Shown piece by piece: positions 41,983 to 50,354 of a stretch of 64,000 nucleotides of DNA. Numbering within the stretch: position 1 is the first letter of the stretch; every line of letters begins with the position of its first letter. The position numbers and the translations under genes were made by a program. The stretch is from a virus. The notes beneath the pieces were generated by a model. It was not told where the DNA came from and ran no database searches. It saw only the letters and a program-made list of their open reading frames with translations. The stretch is from the IMG/VR virus record IMGVR_UViG_3300009161_000044, positions 1 through 64,000 of that record. The stretch is one strand, 5' to 3'.

Positions 41983-42726
41983 CTAAATTATTGAATTATG
42001 TTTGAACAAGAGGCTTTGTAGCTTCTGTGGTATAGATATATTTTGCCCAATATCAACTTGCATTGTTGTTATAGTAGAAACTTTTTCTATTAGGAACCCG
42101 TGCTTAGTAAAATCATCTATTAGTTTGCTATATGTGTAGTTATTTTGTTTCATCCAAAATTCATTGTATTCGCAAATAATCCTACCTATCTTATTTTTTT
42201 CTAATAGATTTCTCATGCCCCACAATGCATCAGGTTCGCTACCTTCTATGTCTATTTTTACCAAATTGATGAAATCACATGCTGCTAGATCTTGATCGTT
42301 GTCCAACAGATCAACACTAACAAAAATTTTGTTGTGTTGACCTGCACCGGGTTGAGAAAAACAACTGGGAGTATACAAAGTTCCTGCTTCGGGTTCGTAT
42401 AATGAAATATAGCCGCTAGTTTTACCTGCAGCTATATTTCTAATAAACAAGTTGCTAACATGACCAAGATTACTCACCAATGACTGGAATGCGCGGGGAC
42501 CTGGTTCTATCGCAAAAACTTTTCCGGTTGGCCCAACTAAATTTAACGCCATAGTTGTATACCAACCAAAACTTGCGCCAATATCCACAAATACTTGTCC
42601 TGGCCTCAATGTATCAATGACCCATTGAGATTCTTCGGGCTCATATCCATTGATCAACATCATGTATTGAATGAGTTCTTTTTCATCCAAAGTCATTTGA
42701 TACCCATTCACAACTTGTGTGTACAT
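41983..42726 (-). CDS. FkbM family methyltransferase (247 aa)
   Basis: Classical FkbM pattern: VFVDIGASFGWYTTMAL (SAM motif I), KVFAIEPGPRAFQSLVSNL (motif II) and FINLVKIDIEGSEPDALWG. Distinct from the other two copies. Part of the surface-glycan operon. Confidence 0.87.
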   Translation of the reverse strand: MYTQVVNGYQMTLDEKELIQYMMLINGYEPEESQWVIDTLRPGQVFVDIGASFGWYTTMALNLVGPTGKVFAIEPGPRAFQSLVSNLGHVSNLFIRNIAAGKTSGYISLYEPEAGTLYTPSCFSQPGAGQHNKIFVSVDLLDNDQDLAACDFINLVKIDIEGSEPDALWGMRNLLEKNKIGRIICEYNEFWMKQNNYTYSKLIDDFTKHGFLIEKVSTITTMQVDIGQNISIPQKLQSLLFKHNSII

Positions 42727-42729
42727 AAA

Positions 42730-43956
42730 TTACTTGCTAATTACCTGAAAACGTGGGCAAGGTACAACTAATTTACCGCCCGCATTAATAAAGTCTTGCT
42801 CTCGCTTGACAAATTCATCAATAAAGTGCCAGGGCAGAACTAGCAGATAATCAGGTTTAGCAGCTCGCATTTCTTCCTCACTAACAATGGGAATACGTGT
42901 ACCTACAGTTTCCAATCCAAACTTGTATGGACTACGTTCCGCAATAGCAGTAACTAGGTCGGGCGTAATACCAAACAATTGTAATAGAGTATTGCCCTTA
43001 GTGCTAGCCCCATATCCATAAACAGTCTTGCCTTCTGCTTTGGCTGCATGTAGGAACTCCGTTACTTCACGCTTAAGCTGATCAATATTAGCACCAAAGT
43101 CTGCCCACAATTGGGGATTGCTTAGATCCCAGTGTGCAGCTTCATATTCCAATGTGCTAGCAACGCGGTAGTCGCATACATCGCGCTGCTGTTGTGTGGC
43201 AAAGGTGCGCTTGTCACTGGTACTTTTTTGGAAGTAGACGCGGAAACTACCACCGTTGGTGTCATTGAGGCTGCAATCGCGGATTACAAAGCCTTCTGCT
43301 TCAAACAGTGCCTTGATACTGGTGAGATTGTAATAGTACACATGTTCGTGGCAAATGTTATCGAATGCCATCTGCTTAAGCATGAGCGGAGTGTAGCTCA
43401 TCTGCACCACAAACACACCATCGTCTGCTAGGATCTTGTGTACATCACGAATAAAGGGACGTGGATTTTCTAGATCGTAGAACATAGCAACACAGGTCAC
43501 TACCTTGGCCTTGCGATCACCGTAGCCCGTGCGCTGATATGCTGCTTCACTGAAGAAGTCCTGCACTACTGCGTCTGCCACACGAGTACTTTCTGCAATA
43601 TAGCTATCATCTGCTGGGTCGATACCCACTTTAATAGCAGTATCTGGCACTGCAGCTAGTAGTGTGCCGTCATTACAAGCAATATCCAACCAAACATCGC
43701 CAGTCTTAATGCTGACGCGCTCGCAAACTTCGGCTACAATCTGTTGTAGCTGCTTGGTCATGCTGGTGTTGATACCCGAACGATACCAATACTGTCCATA
43801 CATCTTGTCTAGGGGAGCAACACCGTCCAGGCGTACTGCACCAATAGTTTCATCCAGATAAAGATCCAAGCTCCAGGGCTTGGTTTCGCGCATCTCACTG
43901 CCGGGCTTTACAAAATCACTTACGTAGTGATTGCCTAGTTCTAGTAACTTCTTCAT
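42730..43956 (-). CDS. Sugar C-methyltransferase-like protein (408 aa)
   Basis: SAM domain with DVWLDIACNDGTLLAAVP and VFVVQMSYTPLMLKQMAFDN plus ICHEHVYYY, and a C-terminal Rossmann-like domain starting VYGYGASTKGNTLLQ. This order is that of NDP-hexose C-methyltransferases (NovU/TylC3 group). Their N-terminal zinc-binding cysteines are missing, replaced by a short Lys/Glu region. It abuts GDP-mannose dehydratase (1 bp), which would supply a 4-keto-sugar. Confidence 0.85.
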   Translation of the reverse strand: MKKLLELGNHYVSDFVKPGSEMRETKPWSLDLYLDETIGAVRLDGVAPLDKMYGQYWYRSGINTSMTKQLQQIVAEVCERVSIKTGDVWLDIACNDGTLLAAVPDTAIKVGIDPADDSYIAESTRVADAVVQDFFSEAAYQRTGYGDRKAKVVTCVAMFYDLENPRPFIRDVHKILADDGVFVVQMSYTPLMLKQMAFDNICHEHVYYYNLTSIKALFEAEGFVIRDCSLNDTNGGSFRVYFQKSTSDKRTFATQQQRDVCDYRVASTLEYEAAHWDLSNPQLWADFGANIDQLKREVTEFLHAAKAEGKTVYGYGASTKGNTLLQLFGITPDLVTAIAERSPYKFGLETVGTRIPIVSEEEMRAAKPDYLLVLPWHFIDEFVKREQDFINAGGKLVVPCPRFQVISK

Positions 43957-44979
43957 TTATACCTCTCGTTTAGCTTGTTCATAGTCGGACTCGCACATAT
44001 CACGTACAAGTTGTGCAAGATCACAATCAGGTTCCCATCCTAATATTTCTTTAATTTTAGTTGGATCACCTAGAAGATTAGTAACGTCAACTGGGCGATA
44101 GTATGCGGGGTTAACACGTATTAGTACTTGCCCCGTATTAACATCGCGACCTATTTCGTCAACGCCTGACCCTTCCCATTGCAAATCAATACCATAGTAT
44201 TCCGCGGTAAGTTTGCAGAACTCTCGAATACTGGTTTGCTTGCCGGTAGCAACTACATAGTCGTCGGCTCGATCTGTTTGTAGCATCATCCACATGGCAC
44301 GTACATAGTCCTTAGCATGCCCCCAATCTCGCTTGCTGTCTAGATTACCTAGTTCAAGCACGTTCTGTTTACCTAACATCATGCGAGCAAATGCGCGGGT
44401 GATCTTGCGTGTAACAAATGTTTCACCACGTCGTGGACTTTCGTGATTGAACAGTATGCCATTACAAGCAAACATGTTGTAGCTTTCACGATAGTTTACA
44501 GTGATCCAATAGGCATATAGTTTAGCTACGCCGTATGGACTGCCCGGATAGAATGGCGTAGTTTCATTTTGCGGACTGATTTGCCCCACACCAAACATTT
44601 CGCTGGTACTGGCTTGATAGAACCTAATACGGTCTTCCATCTTGAGACTGTGTATTGCATCTAGTATGCGTAGTGTACCTAGTGCATTAATATCGCTGGT
44701 CATAACAGGAGCGTTAAAGCTAACCTTAACATGACTTTGAGCAGCTAGATTGTACAACTCATCTGGACGAATTTCGTCAATCAGATTGCGAAGACTATTG
44801 CCATCGCTGAGGTCGCTTTGCTGCAATATAATGTGCTGCTTGAGATGACTGATGTTTGGATGTGCTGCGTCTGCCGTTCTACGTACTAGTCCATGTACTT
44901 CATAACCCTTGTCTAGTAACAGTTCCGCAAGGTAGCTGCCATCTTGTCCGGCAACACCTGTAATAAGTGCTCGCTTCAT
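43957..44979 (-). CDS. gmd: GDP-mannose 4,6-dehydratase
   Basis: 340 aa short-chain dehydrogenase. NADP-binding [15 protein letters not shown] at the start, catalytic [10 protein letters not shown] (YxxxK) with Ser/Thr in QASTSEMFG, and [16 protein letters not shown], a diagnostic GMD segment. Converts GDP-mannose to GDP-4-keto-6-deoxymannose, precursor of fucose, colitose, perosamine. First gene of the glycan operon. Confidence 0.95.
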   Translation of the reverse strand: MKRALITGVAGQDGSYLAELLLDKGYEVHGLVRRTADAAHPNISHLKQHIILQQSDLSDGNSLRNLIDEIRPDELYNLAAQSHVKVSFNAPVMTSDINALGTLRILDAIHSLKMEDRIRFYQASTSEMFGVGQISPQNETTPFYPGSPYGVAKLYAYWITVNYRESYNMFACNGILFNHESPRRGETFVTRKITRAFARMMLGKQNVLELGNLDSKRDWGHAKDYVRAMWMMLQTDRADDYVVATGKQTSIREFCKLTAEYYGIDLQWEGSGVDEIGRDVNTGQVLIRVNPAYYRPVDVTNLLGDPTKIKEILGWEPDCDLAQLVRDMCESDYEQAKREV

Positions 44980-45066
44980 TTAACTTCCTATGTGAAATAC
45001 TATGTGTAATTATGTGCGTACTAACACACTGGGAAAATTTTGCGGCGCGTCAGCAATAGTGCGAAA

Positions 45067-45142
45067 TGGTACCCGGTGACGGAATCGAACCGCCGACATT
45101 TGCCGTGTAAAGGCAACGCTACTACCGCTGAGCTAACCGGGC
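45067..45142 (-). tRNA. tRNA-Val (TAC)
   Basis: 76 nt. Acceptor GCCCGGT/ACCGGGT, anticodon loop TTTACAC, encoded CCA. Confidence 0.95.
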
Positions 45143-45148
45143 ATAAAC

Positions 45149-45224
45149 TGGCGTCCCTAAGGGGATTCGAACCCCTGTCGTCGCCGTGAAAGGGCGATGT
45201 CCTAGGCCTCTAGACGATAGGGAC
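45149..45224 (-). tRNA. tRNA-Glu (TTC)
   Basis: 76 nt. Acceptor GTCCCTA/TAGGGAC, anticodon loop CTTTCAC, encoded CCA. Confidence 0.95.
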
Positions 45225-45232
45225 AATAAACT

Positions 45233-45308
45233 TGGTGCCCCCACACGGATTCGAACCGCGGACCTACTGATTACAAATCAGTTGCTCTACCAGCTGAGCT
45301 ATAGGGGC
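45233..45308 (-). tRNA. tRNA-Thr (TGT)
   Basis: 76 nt. Acceptor GCCCCTA/TGGGGGC, anticodon loop TTTGTAA, encoded CCA. Confidence 0.95.
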
Positions 45309-45317
45309 AATGTAGTA

Positions 45318-45345
45318 ATTATACACGATTATGCTCGTGTGTAAA
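45318..45345 (-). promoter_or_regulatory. Sigma70 promoter for the Thr-Glu-Val tRNAs
   Basis: TTTACA at 45345-45340, 16-bp spacer, extended -10 CGTGTATAAT at 45323-45318. Confidence 0.75.
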
Positions 45346-45357
45346 ATTTATTTTGAA

Positions 45358-45732
45358 TTACAGGGGCAGTTTCTTAGCAGCAGCCAGTGCTTGCTCTAGA
45401 TCGCGTTTGGTAAATGCGCGTAGCTCGCCTCGAGCGACAGTGTCCTTAATAAGGTCCTGATCAAAGTCAATGACTTGAACATCTTCTCCACCAGTATCAT
45501 CCGGACCTAATAGCGTATCCTCACTATCATGACGTCCGCGACAATCGTATGCGGTGCCGTTGGGTGCGGTTATGAACACATGATCCACTCTAAAATTTTC
45601 GTCTTCACCATCTTCATCCCACCCTATGCGGGCACGTATAGTCCAGTCTGGATGCAGTTTCTTTAGTGCGATAGCCATTACATGACAGTGACCTGTCATG
45701 TAATCGGGAGACTCAATCTCATCTATACGCAT
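45358..45732 (-). CDS. Papain-like Cys/His protein, candidate head-packaged protein
   Basis: 124 aa. MRIDEIESPDY carries the shared N-terminal motif. GHCHVMAIALKKLHP with a Cys at the start of a helix and VDHVFITAPNGTAYDCRGRH with a His then Asp look like a papain/NlpC-type Cys-His-Asp triad. A structurally similar layout occurs in the protein at 49.6 kb. Peptidase, amidase or deamidase are possible. Its ATG overlaps the upstream stop by 1 bp (TAATG). Confidence 0.6.
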   Translation of the reverse strand: MRIDEIESPDYMTGHCHVMAIALKKLHPDWTIRARIGWDEDGEDENFRVDHVFITAPNGTAYDCRGRHDSEDTLLGPDDTGGEDVQVIDFDQDLIKDTVARGELRAFTKRDLEQALAAAKKLPL

Positions 45733-46559
45733 TAACGCAGTCTACGAGCGGGAGGTGGTAGTGAGGTTACTTCGTCTGGCGCAGCAACTTGTCCGCCGCT
45801 GATACTGTCCTTGCTGGGCCACGAATAGATGTAGCGTCCCGCAAAGTCCTTGACCATCATAAAGGTATAACCATCAGCTTCGAACATGCTAATCTGCGCA
45901 TCGTAGTCAGGCATAAGCTCGCGCATGCTAACTTCAGCTTGGCGCAGTCTACGGCCGCGATCACGCAGTTTGGCAGCAACTATATTAAGTTCATGCTGTT
46001 CGTTTGGACCTTGTTTGCCTAGAGTTGCCAGCACGTTGATCTTCTCGATTGGTGTGCGTGTGAACATGCTGAATAGCTGTCGTCCCATAGCACGTATGGG
46101 CTTGCTGATGTATCCGGGCAAGTTCTTAACTTGGTGCCATTTGGGTTGTATTTCGTCGCCACGCATGAGTCCACGCTGTAGTACAGCAGGTAGATTATCT
46201 GTGGTTGGTACGGTGGGTTCATCAAATCCAAGTTCAGTATCCAGATCAGGTTCTTGACTTGTATCAATTTGATTCAGATTGCGTGTCAAATCCAGCATGT
46301 GACGCATGCCTTCGGGACCAGTAGTTATGTTACTGGTTCTAGCACGTGTCTTTTCAGCACTTGCAGTACGCTGTGCTGCAGGCTCTGTCTCGGGCTTGCC
46401 GGTAGTAGGAGCAGCACGACCAATCTCAGGATCTTTAATATCTAAACCTGGTAGTTTAGTCTTGTCCTGAGTCTTAGTGGGCTTGCCCTTTTTATCTTCA
46501 TCGTCTGCTTCGTGCAGCAGACCGTAATTGAACAGTTGGAAGTTATGATATTGTGCCAT
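45732..46559 (-). CDS. Virion/internal protein candidate (275 aa)
   Basis: Start at MAQYHNFQLFNYGLLHEADD (46559); TAAATA ends 5 nt before it, while a longer reading to 46574 would include the promoter box. Residues 20-130 are charged and disordered (Lys/Thr/Pro/Glu-rich); the C-terminal half has a folded domain with VLATLGKQGPNEQHELN. Function not recognised; a head-internal protein is a fair guess. Confidence 0.6.
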   Translation of the reverse strand: MAQYHNFQLFNYGLLHEADDEDKKGKPTKTQDKTKLPGLDIKDPEIGRAAPTTGKPETEPAAQRTASAEKTRARTSNITTGPEGMRHMLDLTRNLNQIDTSQEPDLDTELGFDEPTVPTTDNLPAVLQRGLMRGDEIQPKWHQVKNLPGYISKPIRAMGRQLFSMFTRTPIEKINVLATLGKQGPNEQHELNIVAAKLRDRGRRLRQAEVSMRELMPDYDAQISMFEADGYTFMMVKDFAGRYIYSWPSKDSISGGQVAAPDEVTSLPPPARRLR

Positions 46560-46589
46560 ATGTGTATTTAGCATAGTGGCACAATTAGC

Positions 46590-47111
46590 TTACTTACCTG
46601 GTGGGTTATATGTTTGCTCGTACTCTGCTTTGGCAATACGATAATAGCCAGCATCACCATCTTTAACCAAGTAGTCGCCAGGCTTGAGTACCATGGACTC
46701 GCCCCAGGGAGCAGTAAAGTTTACCATGTCCTTGCCCGTGTATGCAGCAACCATACGCGGACTCTGTTCGGGAATCGCAGTATCGCCTGTTACTTGATAT
46801 AGCTTAGGGAACTTAGCAGCTTTAAGTACATACTGTTCCTTACTGGGCCCACTCATAATGATATCGCCCGGAGCAGCTACGTTCTGAGTTTCCTTGCCAT
46901 CCGCTGTAACTGTTACAACTGGCATTTCCTTTTCTGCAGTAGCGTAGCTCATCGCTGGCATGTTTTCCGTGCTTGCTACCTGTGTGTACTTTTTGGCCAA
47001 TTTGCGTGTTGGCTTAAATTCTAAACTTGCAGCAACTTGGCCAATGTCAACCAAAGGAGCTTCTGCTTCCATAACGATATCCGAATACTTTCTAAAAAAT
47101 TCAGTGGTCAT
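46590..47111 (-). CDS. Protein with two PGD-type beta modules (173 aa)
   Basis: Two similar units: NVAAPGDIIMSGPSKEQYVL (~85-115) and MVLKPGDYLVKDGDAGYYRI (~140-165). Each has PGD(I/Y)(I/L)(M/V) followed by a YxL/YxI strand, a compact all-beta module I cannot name. N-terminus SDIVMEAEAPL has an MEAE site similar to T4 prohead cleavage sites. Upstream is a TATAAA box. Confidence 0.6.
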   Translation of the reverse strand: MTTEFFRKYSDIVMEAEAPLVDIGQVAASLEFKPTRKLAKKYTQVASTENMPAMSYATAEKEMPVVTVTADGKETQNVAAPGDIIMSGPSKEQYVLKAAKFPKLYQVTGDTAIPEQSPRMVAAYTGKDMVNFTAPWGESMVLKPGDYLVKDGDAGYYRIAKAEYEQTYNPPGK

Positions 47112-47135
47112 ATCTACTATCCTTATGTTTATAAA

Positions 47136-47209
47136 ATGGAGCGGGATAGGGGAATCGAACCCCTGACAAGAGTTTGGAAAACTCTAGTTTTACCATTAAA
47201 CTAATCCCG
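47136..47209 (-). tRNA. tRNA-Gly (TCC)
   Basis: 74 nt. Acceptor GCGGGAT/ATCCCGC, anticodon loop TTTCCAA, encoded CCA. Confidence 0.95.
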
Positions 47210-47217
47210 CAATAATC

Positions 47218-47811
47218 TTATCCTATCTTCTGAATAACTAATACCATATCATCATAGCGCATGTTGATATTACGTAGATCAAACACTTGAATTCGTGTTC
47301 TCATCCCATTGGGACTGAGATCATCGAGCAGTGTTTTAATCCAGGCAGAATCTGGAATGTCTTCGATGACTGCAATACCATTGATATTTAGTTTTGACAG
47401 ATAGTGCTTAATAAAAAATCTCATCGAGTCCAGTGTGTGGGGACCATCATCAATGATGATGTCATACCCGTTGTCTAGCTCGTTAACTGTTTCTGTAGTA
47501 TACGCATCACATTTCTTTAGTTGTATTCTGTCGTGCTGCTTCCAAAAAAATAGACTAATCGTATTATCTAAGCCTTGTATCTCGGCATTGGGAAAGTAAC
47601 GCTGCCACAACAGCATAGACCCACCATTATGTACCCCAATTTCTAAAACTTTTTTAGTGGAAAGTCTATAGGGTGCAAATAGCGTTTCGTATACTTCATC
47701 AATATAACAATGTCCATTGACTCCTAAGTTCTTATCTAAAACTTGATAGTTTGGCAAATCTGTTCTGTGTGATCTTAGAACATCATTTGCCAGCTCGCTT
47801 AGTAATTTCAT
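47218..47811 (-). CDS. CmcI/TylF-like SAM methyltransferase
   Basis: 197 aa from MKLLSELANDVL (47811), chosen because AGGAG lies 7 bp upstream and because a longer reading would run into the adjoining tRNA. SAM motif KKVLEIGVHNGGSMLLW and DIIIDDGPHTLDSMRFF plus AVIEDIPD fit the CmcI/rhamnosyl O-methyltransferase group. Probably another glycan O-methyltransferase. Confidence 0.8.
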   Translation of the reverse strand: MKLLSELANDVLRSHRTDLPNYQVLDKNLGVNGHCYIDEVYETLFAPYRLSTKKVLEIGVHNGGSMLLWQRYFPNAEIQGLDNTISLFFWKQHDRIQLKKCDAYTTETVNELDNGYDIIIDDGPHTLDSMRFFIKHYLSKLNINGIAVIEDIPDSAWIKTLLDDLSPNGMRTRIQVFDLRNINMRYDDMVLVIQKIG

Positions 47812-47831
47812 TATCATACTCCTATTAAATC

Positions 47832-47919
47832 TGGCGGAGACGGTGAGATTCGAACTCACGGACCAATTACGGTCGCCTCGTTAGCAGTGAGGTACTTTCG
47901 GCCACTCAGCCACGTCTCC
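47832..47919 (-). tRNA. tRNA-Ser (GCT)
   Basis: 88 nt, long variable arm. Acceptor GGAGACG/CGTCTCC, anticodon loop CTGCTAA, encoded CCA. The last anticodon-stem pair is A-C. Confidence 0.92.
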
Positions 47920-47923
47920 AATT

Positions 47924-48000
47924 TGGCGCCCCCGGAAGGATTCGAACCTCCGACCTGGTGGGTAGAAACCACTCGCTCTAATCCTCTGAGCTACGGGGAC
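47924..48000 (-). tRNA. tRNA-Arg (TCT)
   Basis: 77 nt. Acceptor GTCCCCG/CGGGGGC, anticodon loop TTTCTAC, encoded CCA. Confidence 0.92.
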
Positions 48001-48007
48001 AAAATTC

Positions 48008-48093
48008 TGGTGCAAGTGGCGGGACTCGAACCCGCAAGCCATTACAGCGACAGATTTTAAGTCTGTTGTGTATACCGATTCCACCACACTTGC
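48008..48093 (-). tRNA. tRNA-Leu (TAA)
   Basis: 86 nt, long variable arm. Acceptor GCAAGTG/CACTTGC, anticodon loop CTTAAAA, encoded CCA. Confidence 0.93.
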
Positions 48094-48100
48094 ATAATAA

Positions 48101-48736
48101 TCATACGATCCCACACCGCCACAAGAACAATGTTCTGTCGCTTGTAGTAGGGTCTTCTGCTGTACCTTCAAAAATAAAGTCTACTGGCTGTGGCAAGTTG
48201 AAAGGAGGCAGAAATAGGTTCAACCTAGTCCACTGTACACGACCAGATGAATCGTCAACACAGTCTTCGTTAGGATATGCTTTCCATGTATAAGACGTAG
48301 TTAAAATATATTTTGCACCCGATCGTTGAATATTAGTCAATGCACGATGTATATTGGAAAACGACATATGAAACAAGCAATCGCGGCACATTACAAGATC
48401 CACCTTGGGTAGATCGTCTGTCAGCAAATTAAGCGTTCTGAAATCGACAGAAGGGAATCGCTTTTTATTATCCTCGATCATAACTGGCACAATGTCTGCG
48501 CCAATATACTTTGTATATCCTAGATCAACATGCTGCATCCAGTTAAAATCACCGCAAGGAATATCCAACATAGATGTAATGTTATGACGTTCTAATAGTA
48601 ACGGTAATTCCCGTCTAATATTAACTGTTTGTCGCAAAGTAGAGCCCAATCCTGATTTGGTCTCGGGATAACCGCCATATGGACCCCATATGTCGTTAAC
48701 GTATGCATCGGTAAAAATTTGTTCTTCTTTGTTCAT
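48101..48736 (-). CDS. Class I SAM methyltransferase (211 aa)
   Basis: Start at the ATG 48736 (MNKEEQIFTDAYV), which overlaps the upstream stop as ATGA; a TTG further up is unlikely. SAM motif SMLDIPCGDFNWMQHVDL, then YIGADIVPVMIEDNKKRF, DLVMCRDCLFHMSF. Substrate unknown; its place among glycan enzymes suggests sugar modification. The stop is 7 bp from tRNA-Leu. Confidence 0.8.
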   Translation of the reverse strand: MNKEEQIFTDAYVNDIWGPYGGYPETKSGLGSTLRQTVNIRRELPLLLERHNITSMLDIPCGDFNWMQHVDLGYTKYIGADIVPVMIEDNKKRFPSVDFRTLNLLTDDLPKVDLVMCRDCLFHMSFSNIHRALTNIQRSGAKYILTTSYTWKAYPNEDCVDDSSGRVQWTRLNLFLPPFNLPQPVDFIFEGTAEDPTTSDRTLFLWRCGIV

Positions 48737-49146
48737 ATTTCTGTCCAACTGTAATCACCCAAACATTTTACTTCCGCAACATAATGGTAGTCAACCGGTA
48801 TTCCGGAAGACCATTCGGTGGGACCAGTAAATGCCAGTATCACTTTGTTCTTGCGAGTATCACGGACCAGCCAATAGCTGCGTCCGGGTACTACCTTAAA
48901 GTTATATTCTGCAGCGTGTACCATATCGGTAACTTCTAGCCTACGCTGTATAGCGTCTGCTTGCCGTTTAAGTACAGTAACCACTTCCATAATACGATGG
49001 TATTCTTGCTCGGCTTGCATGCGAGCAATGTTACGCATAATGTCTTTTTCTTCGTGAATGGCGATGGGCGCAAATTTTGGCGCACCAACTTCCATTGGAT
49101 ACGCTATTGCGTGTCGCTTCATACGATCTTCGTCAGTTAGGTCCAT
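48733..49146 (-). CDS. DUF2452-like T4-type phage protein (137 aa)
   Basis: HAIAYPMEVGAPKFAPIAIH, then KDIMRNIARMQAEQEYHRIME, and a C-terminal YWLVRDTRKN...GDYSWTEI. This is the pattern of the DUF2452 family in T4-like phages as I recall it. Function unknown. Confidence 0.68.
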   Translation of the reverse strand: MDLTDEDRMKRHAIAYPMEVGAPKFAPIAIHEEKDIMRNIARMQAEQEYHRIMEVVTVLKRQADAIQRRLEVTDMVHAAEYNFKVVPGRSYWLVRDTRKNKVILAFTGPTEWSSGIPVDYHYVAEVKCLGDYSWTEI

Positions 49147-49159
49147 GCTGCTTCTTTGT

Positions 49160-49233
49160 TGGCACCGGATGAGGGAATTGAACCCCCGTTAACGGTTTTG
49201 GAGACCGCTGTAATACCATTATACCAATCCGGC
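49160..49233 (-). tRNA. tRNA-Trp (CCA)
   Basis: 74 nt. Acceptor GCCGGAT/ATCCGGT, anticodon loop CTCCAAA, encoded 3' CCA. Confidence 0.94.
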
Positions 49234-49242
49234 AAATAAAAG

Positions 49243-49319
49243 TGGTCGGGATGACAGGATTCAAACCTGCGACATTTTGCTCCCAAAGCAAACGCTCTAT
49301 CAAACTGAGCTACATCCCG
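49243..49319 (-). tRNA. tRNA-Pro (TGG)
   Basis: 77 nt. Acceptor CGGGATG/CATCCCG, anticodon loop TTTGGGA, encoded CCA. Confidence 0.95.
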
Positions 49320-49360
49320 TCAAACTATTTAATACTGCTGTTGAGCAGTGTTAACAAAAT

Positions 49361-49451
49361 TGGTCCTTGACCTGGGTAACGATCCCAGCCGTGAACGGTA
49401 ATCTGCCGCTAAAGAGTTTATAAATCTCTCCTGCACCCTGTGCTGTCAAGG
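49361..49451 (-). ncRNA. Atypical class II tRNA-like RNA
   Basis: 91 nt. Perfect acceptor CCTTGAC/GTCAAGG, discriminator A, encoded CCA, perfect T-stem CTGGG/CCCAG with a seven-base loop, and a long variable arm (CGG...CCG). The D-arm is odd (GCAC-AGG-GTGC, three-base loop). The anticodon loop TTTATAA gives TAT on a stem with an A-A mismatch. It does not fit Leu, Ser or Tyr. It could be a decayed tRNA or a specialised tRNA-like molecule. Confidence 0.6.
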
Positions 49452-49456
49452 AAATT

Positions 49457-49532
49457 TGGTGAGACTGGTGGGGTACGATCCCACGACACACGGATTAAAA
49501 GTCCGATGCTCTACCAACTGAGCTACAGTCCC
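49457..49532 (-). tRNA. tRNA-Lys (TTT)
   Basis: 76 nt. Acceptor GGGACTG/CAGTCTC with one G-U, anticodon loop CTTTTAA, T-loop ATCGTAC, encoded CCA. Confidence 0.92.
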
Positions 49533-49541
49533 AATATGTGT

Positions 49542-49569
49542 ATTATACAGCAATAGTGTATGCTGTCTA
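49542..49569 (-). promoter_or_regulatory. Sigma70 promoter for the Lys-Pro-Trp tRNAs
   Basis: TAGACA at 49569-49564, 16-bp spacer, TATAAT at 49547-49542, directly before tRNA-Lys. Confidence 0.72.
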
Positions 49570-49581
49570 TAGCTAATTCAA

Positions 49582-49587
49582 TAAATA
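49582..49587 (+). promoter_or_regulatory. Late promoter box on the plus strand
   Basis: AATAAATA with the ATG 5 nt after the TAAATA core. Confidence 0.55.
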
Positions 49588-49592
49588 TATCT

Positions 49593-50012
49593 ATGAGATT
49601 ATACGAAATATCTGATTCCGCACAATTGCCAACGTTGGCGATGTTAAAGCAACTGCGTCCAGAAATGGTCCAAGTTGCCCAACATGCGTACGATGCATGG
49701 GATGAGGAAGAACGAGACACTTACGCCGGCGGCGGGATCTGTCATATCATTGCAGATGCCATACTTGATGTTCTATATCAGCACAATATCACTGCTACTA
49801 CTCAAAGCAGCAGCCACGAACAACATGTTTATGTTGTAGCGCAAGTTGAAGAGGGTGTGTACATGGTAGACATACATCACAGTATCTACGAGCGTGGTGG
49901 GGGCTTTAGCTGGACCAAAGTACCCGATGTAGTGTTTGAACCAGATGATATTACCTTCTACCGTATATCAGGCGATCCTGACGAGTTTGATCAAATAACA
50001 GCAGAATATTAA
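49593..50012 (+). CDS. Papain-like Cys/His protein, candidate head-packaged protein
   Basis: 139 aa from MRLYEISDSAQ (49593). GGGICHIIADAILDVLYQHN has Cys at a helix start and EQHVYVVAQVEEGVYMVDIH has His then Asp, the layout of a papain/NlpC-type triad, as in the 45.4 kb protein. N-terminal motif shared with other cargo candidates. One of the few plus-strand genes, embedded among minus-strand tRNAs. Confidence 0.6.
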   Translation: MRLYEISDSAQLPTLAMLKQLRPEMVQVAQHAYDAWDEEERDTYAGGGICHIIADAILDVLYQHNITATTQSSSHEQHVYVVAQVEEGVYMVDIHHSIYERGGGFSWTKVPDVVFEPDDITFYRISGDPDEFDQITAEY

Positions 50013-50014
50013 TT

Positions 50015-50090
50015 TGGTGGGACAACATGGGTTCGAACCATGGACCTAAGCGTTATCAACACTTTGCTCTACCGGCTGAGCTATTGTCCC
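50015..50090 (-). tRNA. tRNA-Ile (GAT)
   Basis: 76 nt. Acceptor GGGACAA/TTGTCCC, anticodon loop TTGATAA, encoded CCA. Confidence 0.95.
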
Positions 50091-50096
50091 AATAGT

Positions 50097-50342
50097 TTAC
50101 CAGGGCTTGCCTGATACTGTAACGACCTGACGCGCCTGATTTGTTGTAAGATGATGTGTTACTTCGCCAGTGCGATCTATAAATCCTATATATCCTTGTC
50201 CTGGATGTGGATTTGCATAAAATGCAGTCATATCATCATAGTTGTCTGAATTTACTGCTTCTATGGGCTTGTGATCTGCATTGAGTAGAAACCAACCACC
50301 GGGCTTTTTTGTTTTCTTAGGTGTTAATTGTTTTAGTCGCAT
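50097..50342 (-). CDS. Hypothetical protein (81 aa), possible packaged protein
   Basis: Starts MRLKQLTPKKTKKPGGWFLL, a weak version of the shared motif. Beta-rich remainder (GYIGFIDRTGEVTHHLTTNQ). TAAATA ends 4 nt before the ATG. No family recognised. Confidence 0.6.
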   Translation of the reverse strand: MRLKQLTPKKTKKPGGWFLLNADHKPIEAVNSDNYDDMTAFYANPHPGQGYIGFIDRTGEVTHHLTTNQARQVVTVSGKPW

Positions 50343-50354
50343 GTGGTATTTATG

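Noticed and set aside
47881-48171. 96-codon frame across three tRNA genes
   Set aside because: Composed of tRNA sequence; all three tRNAs fold properly.
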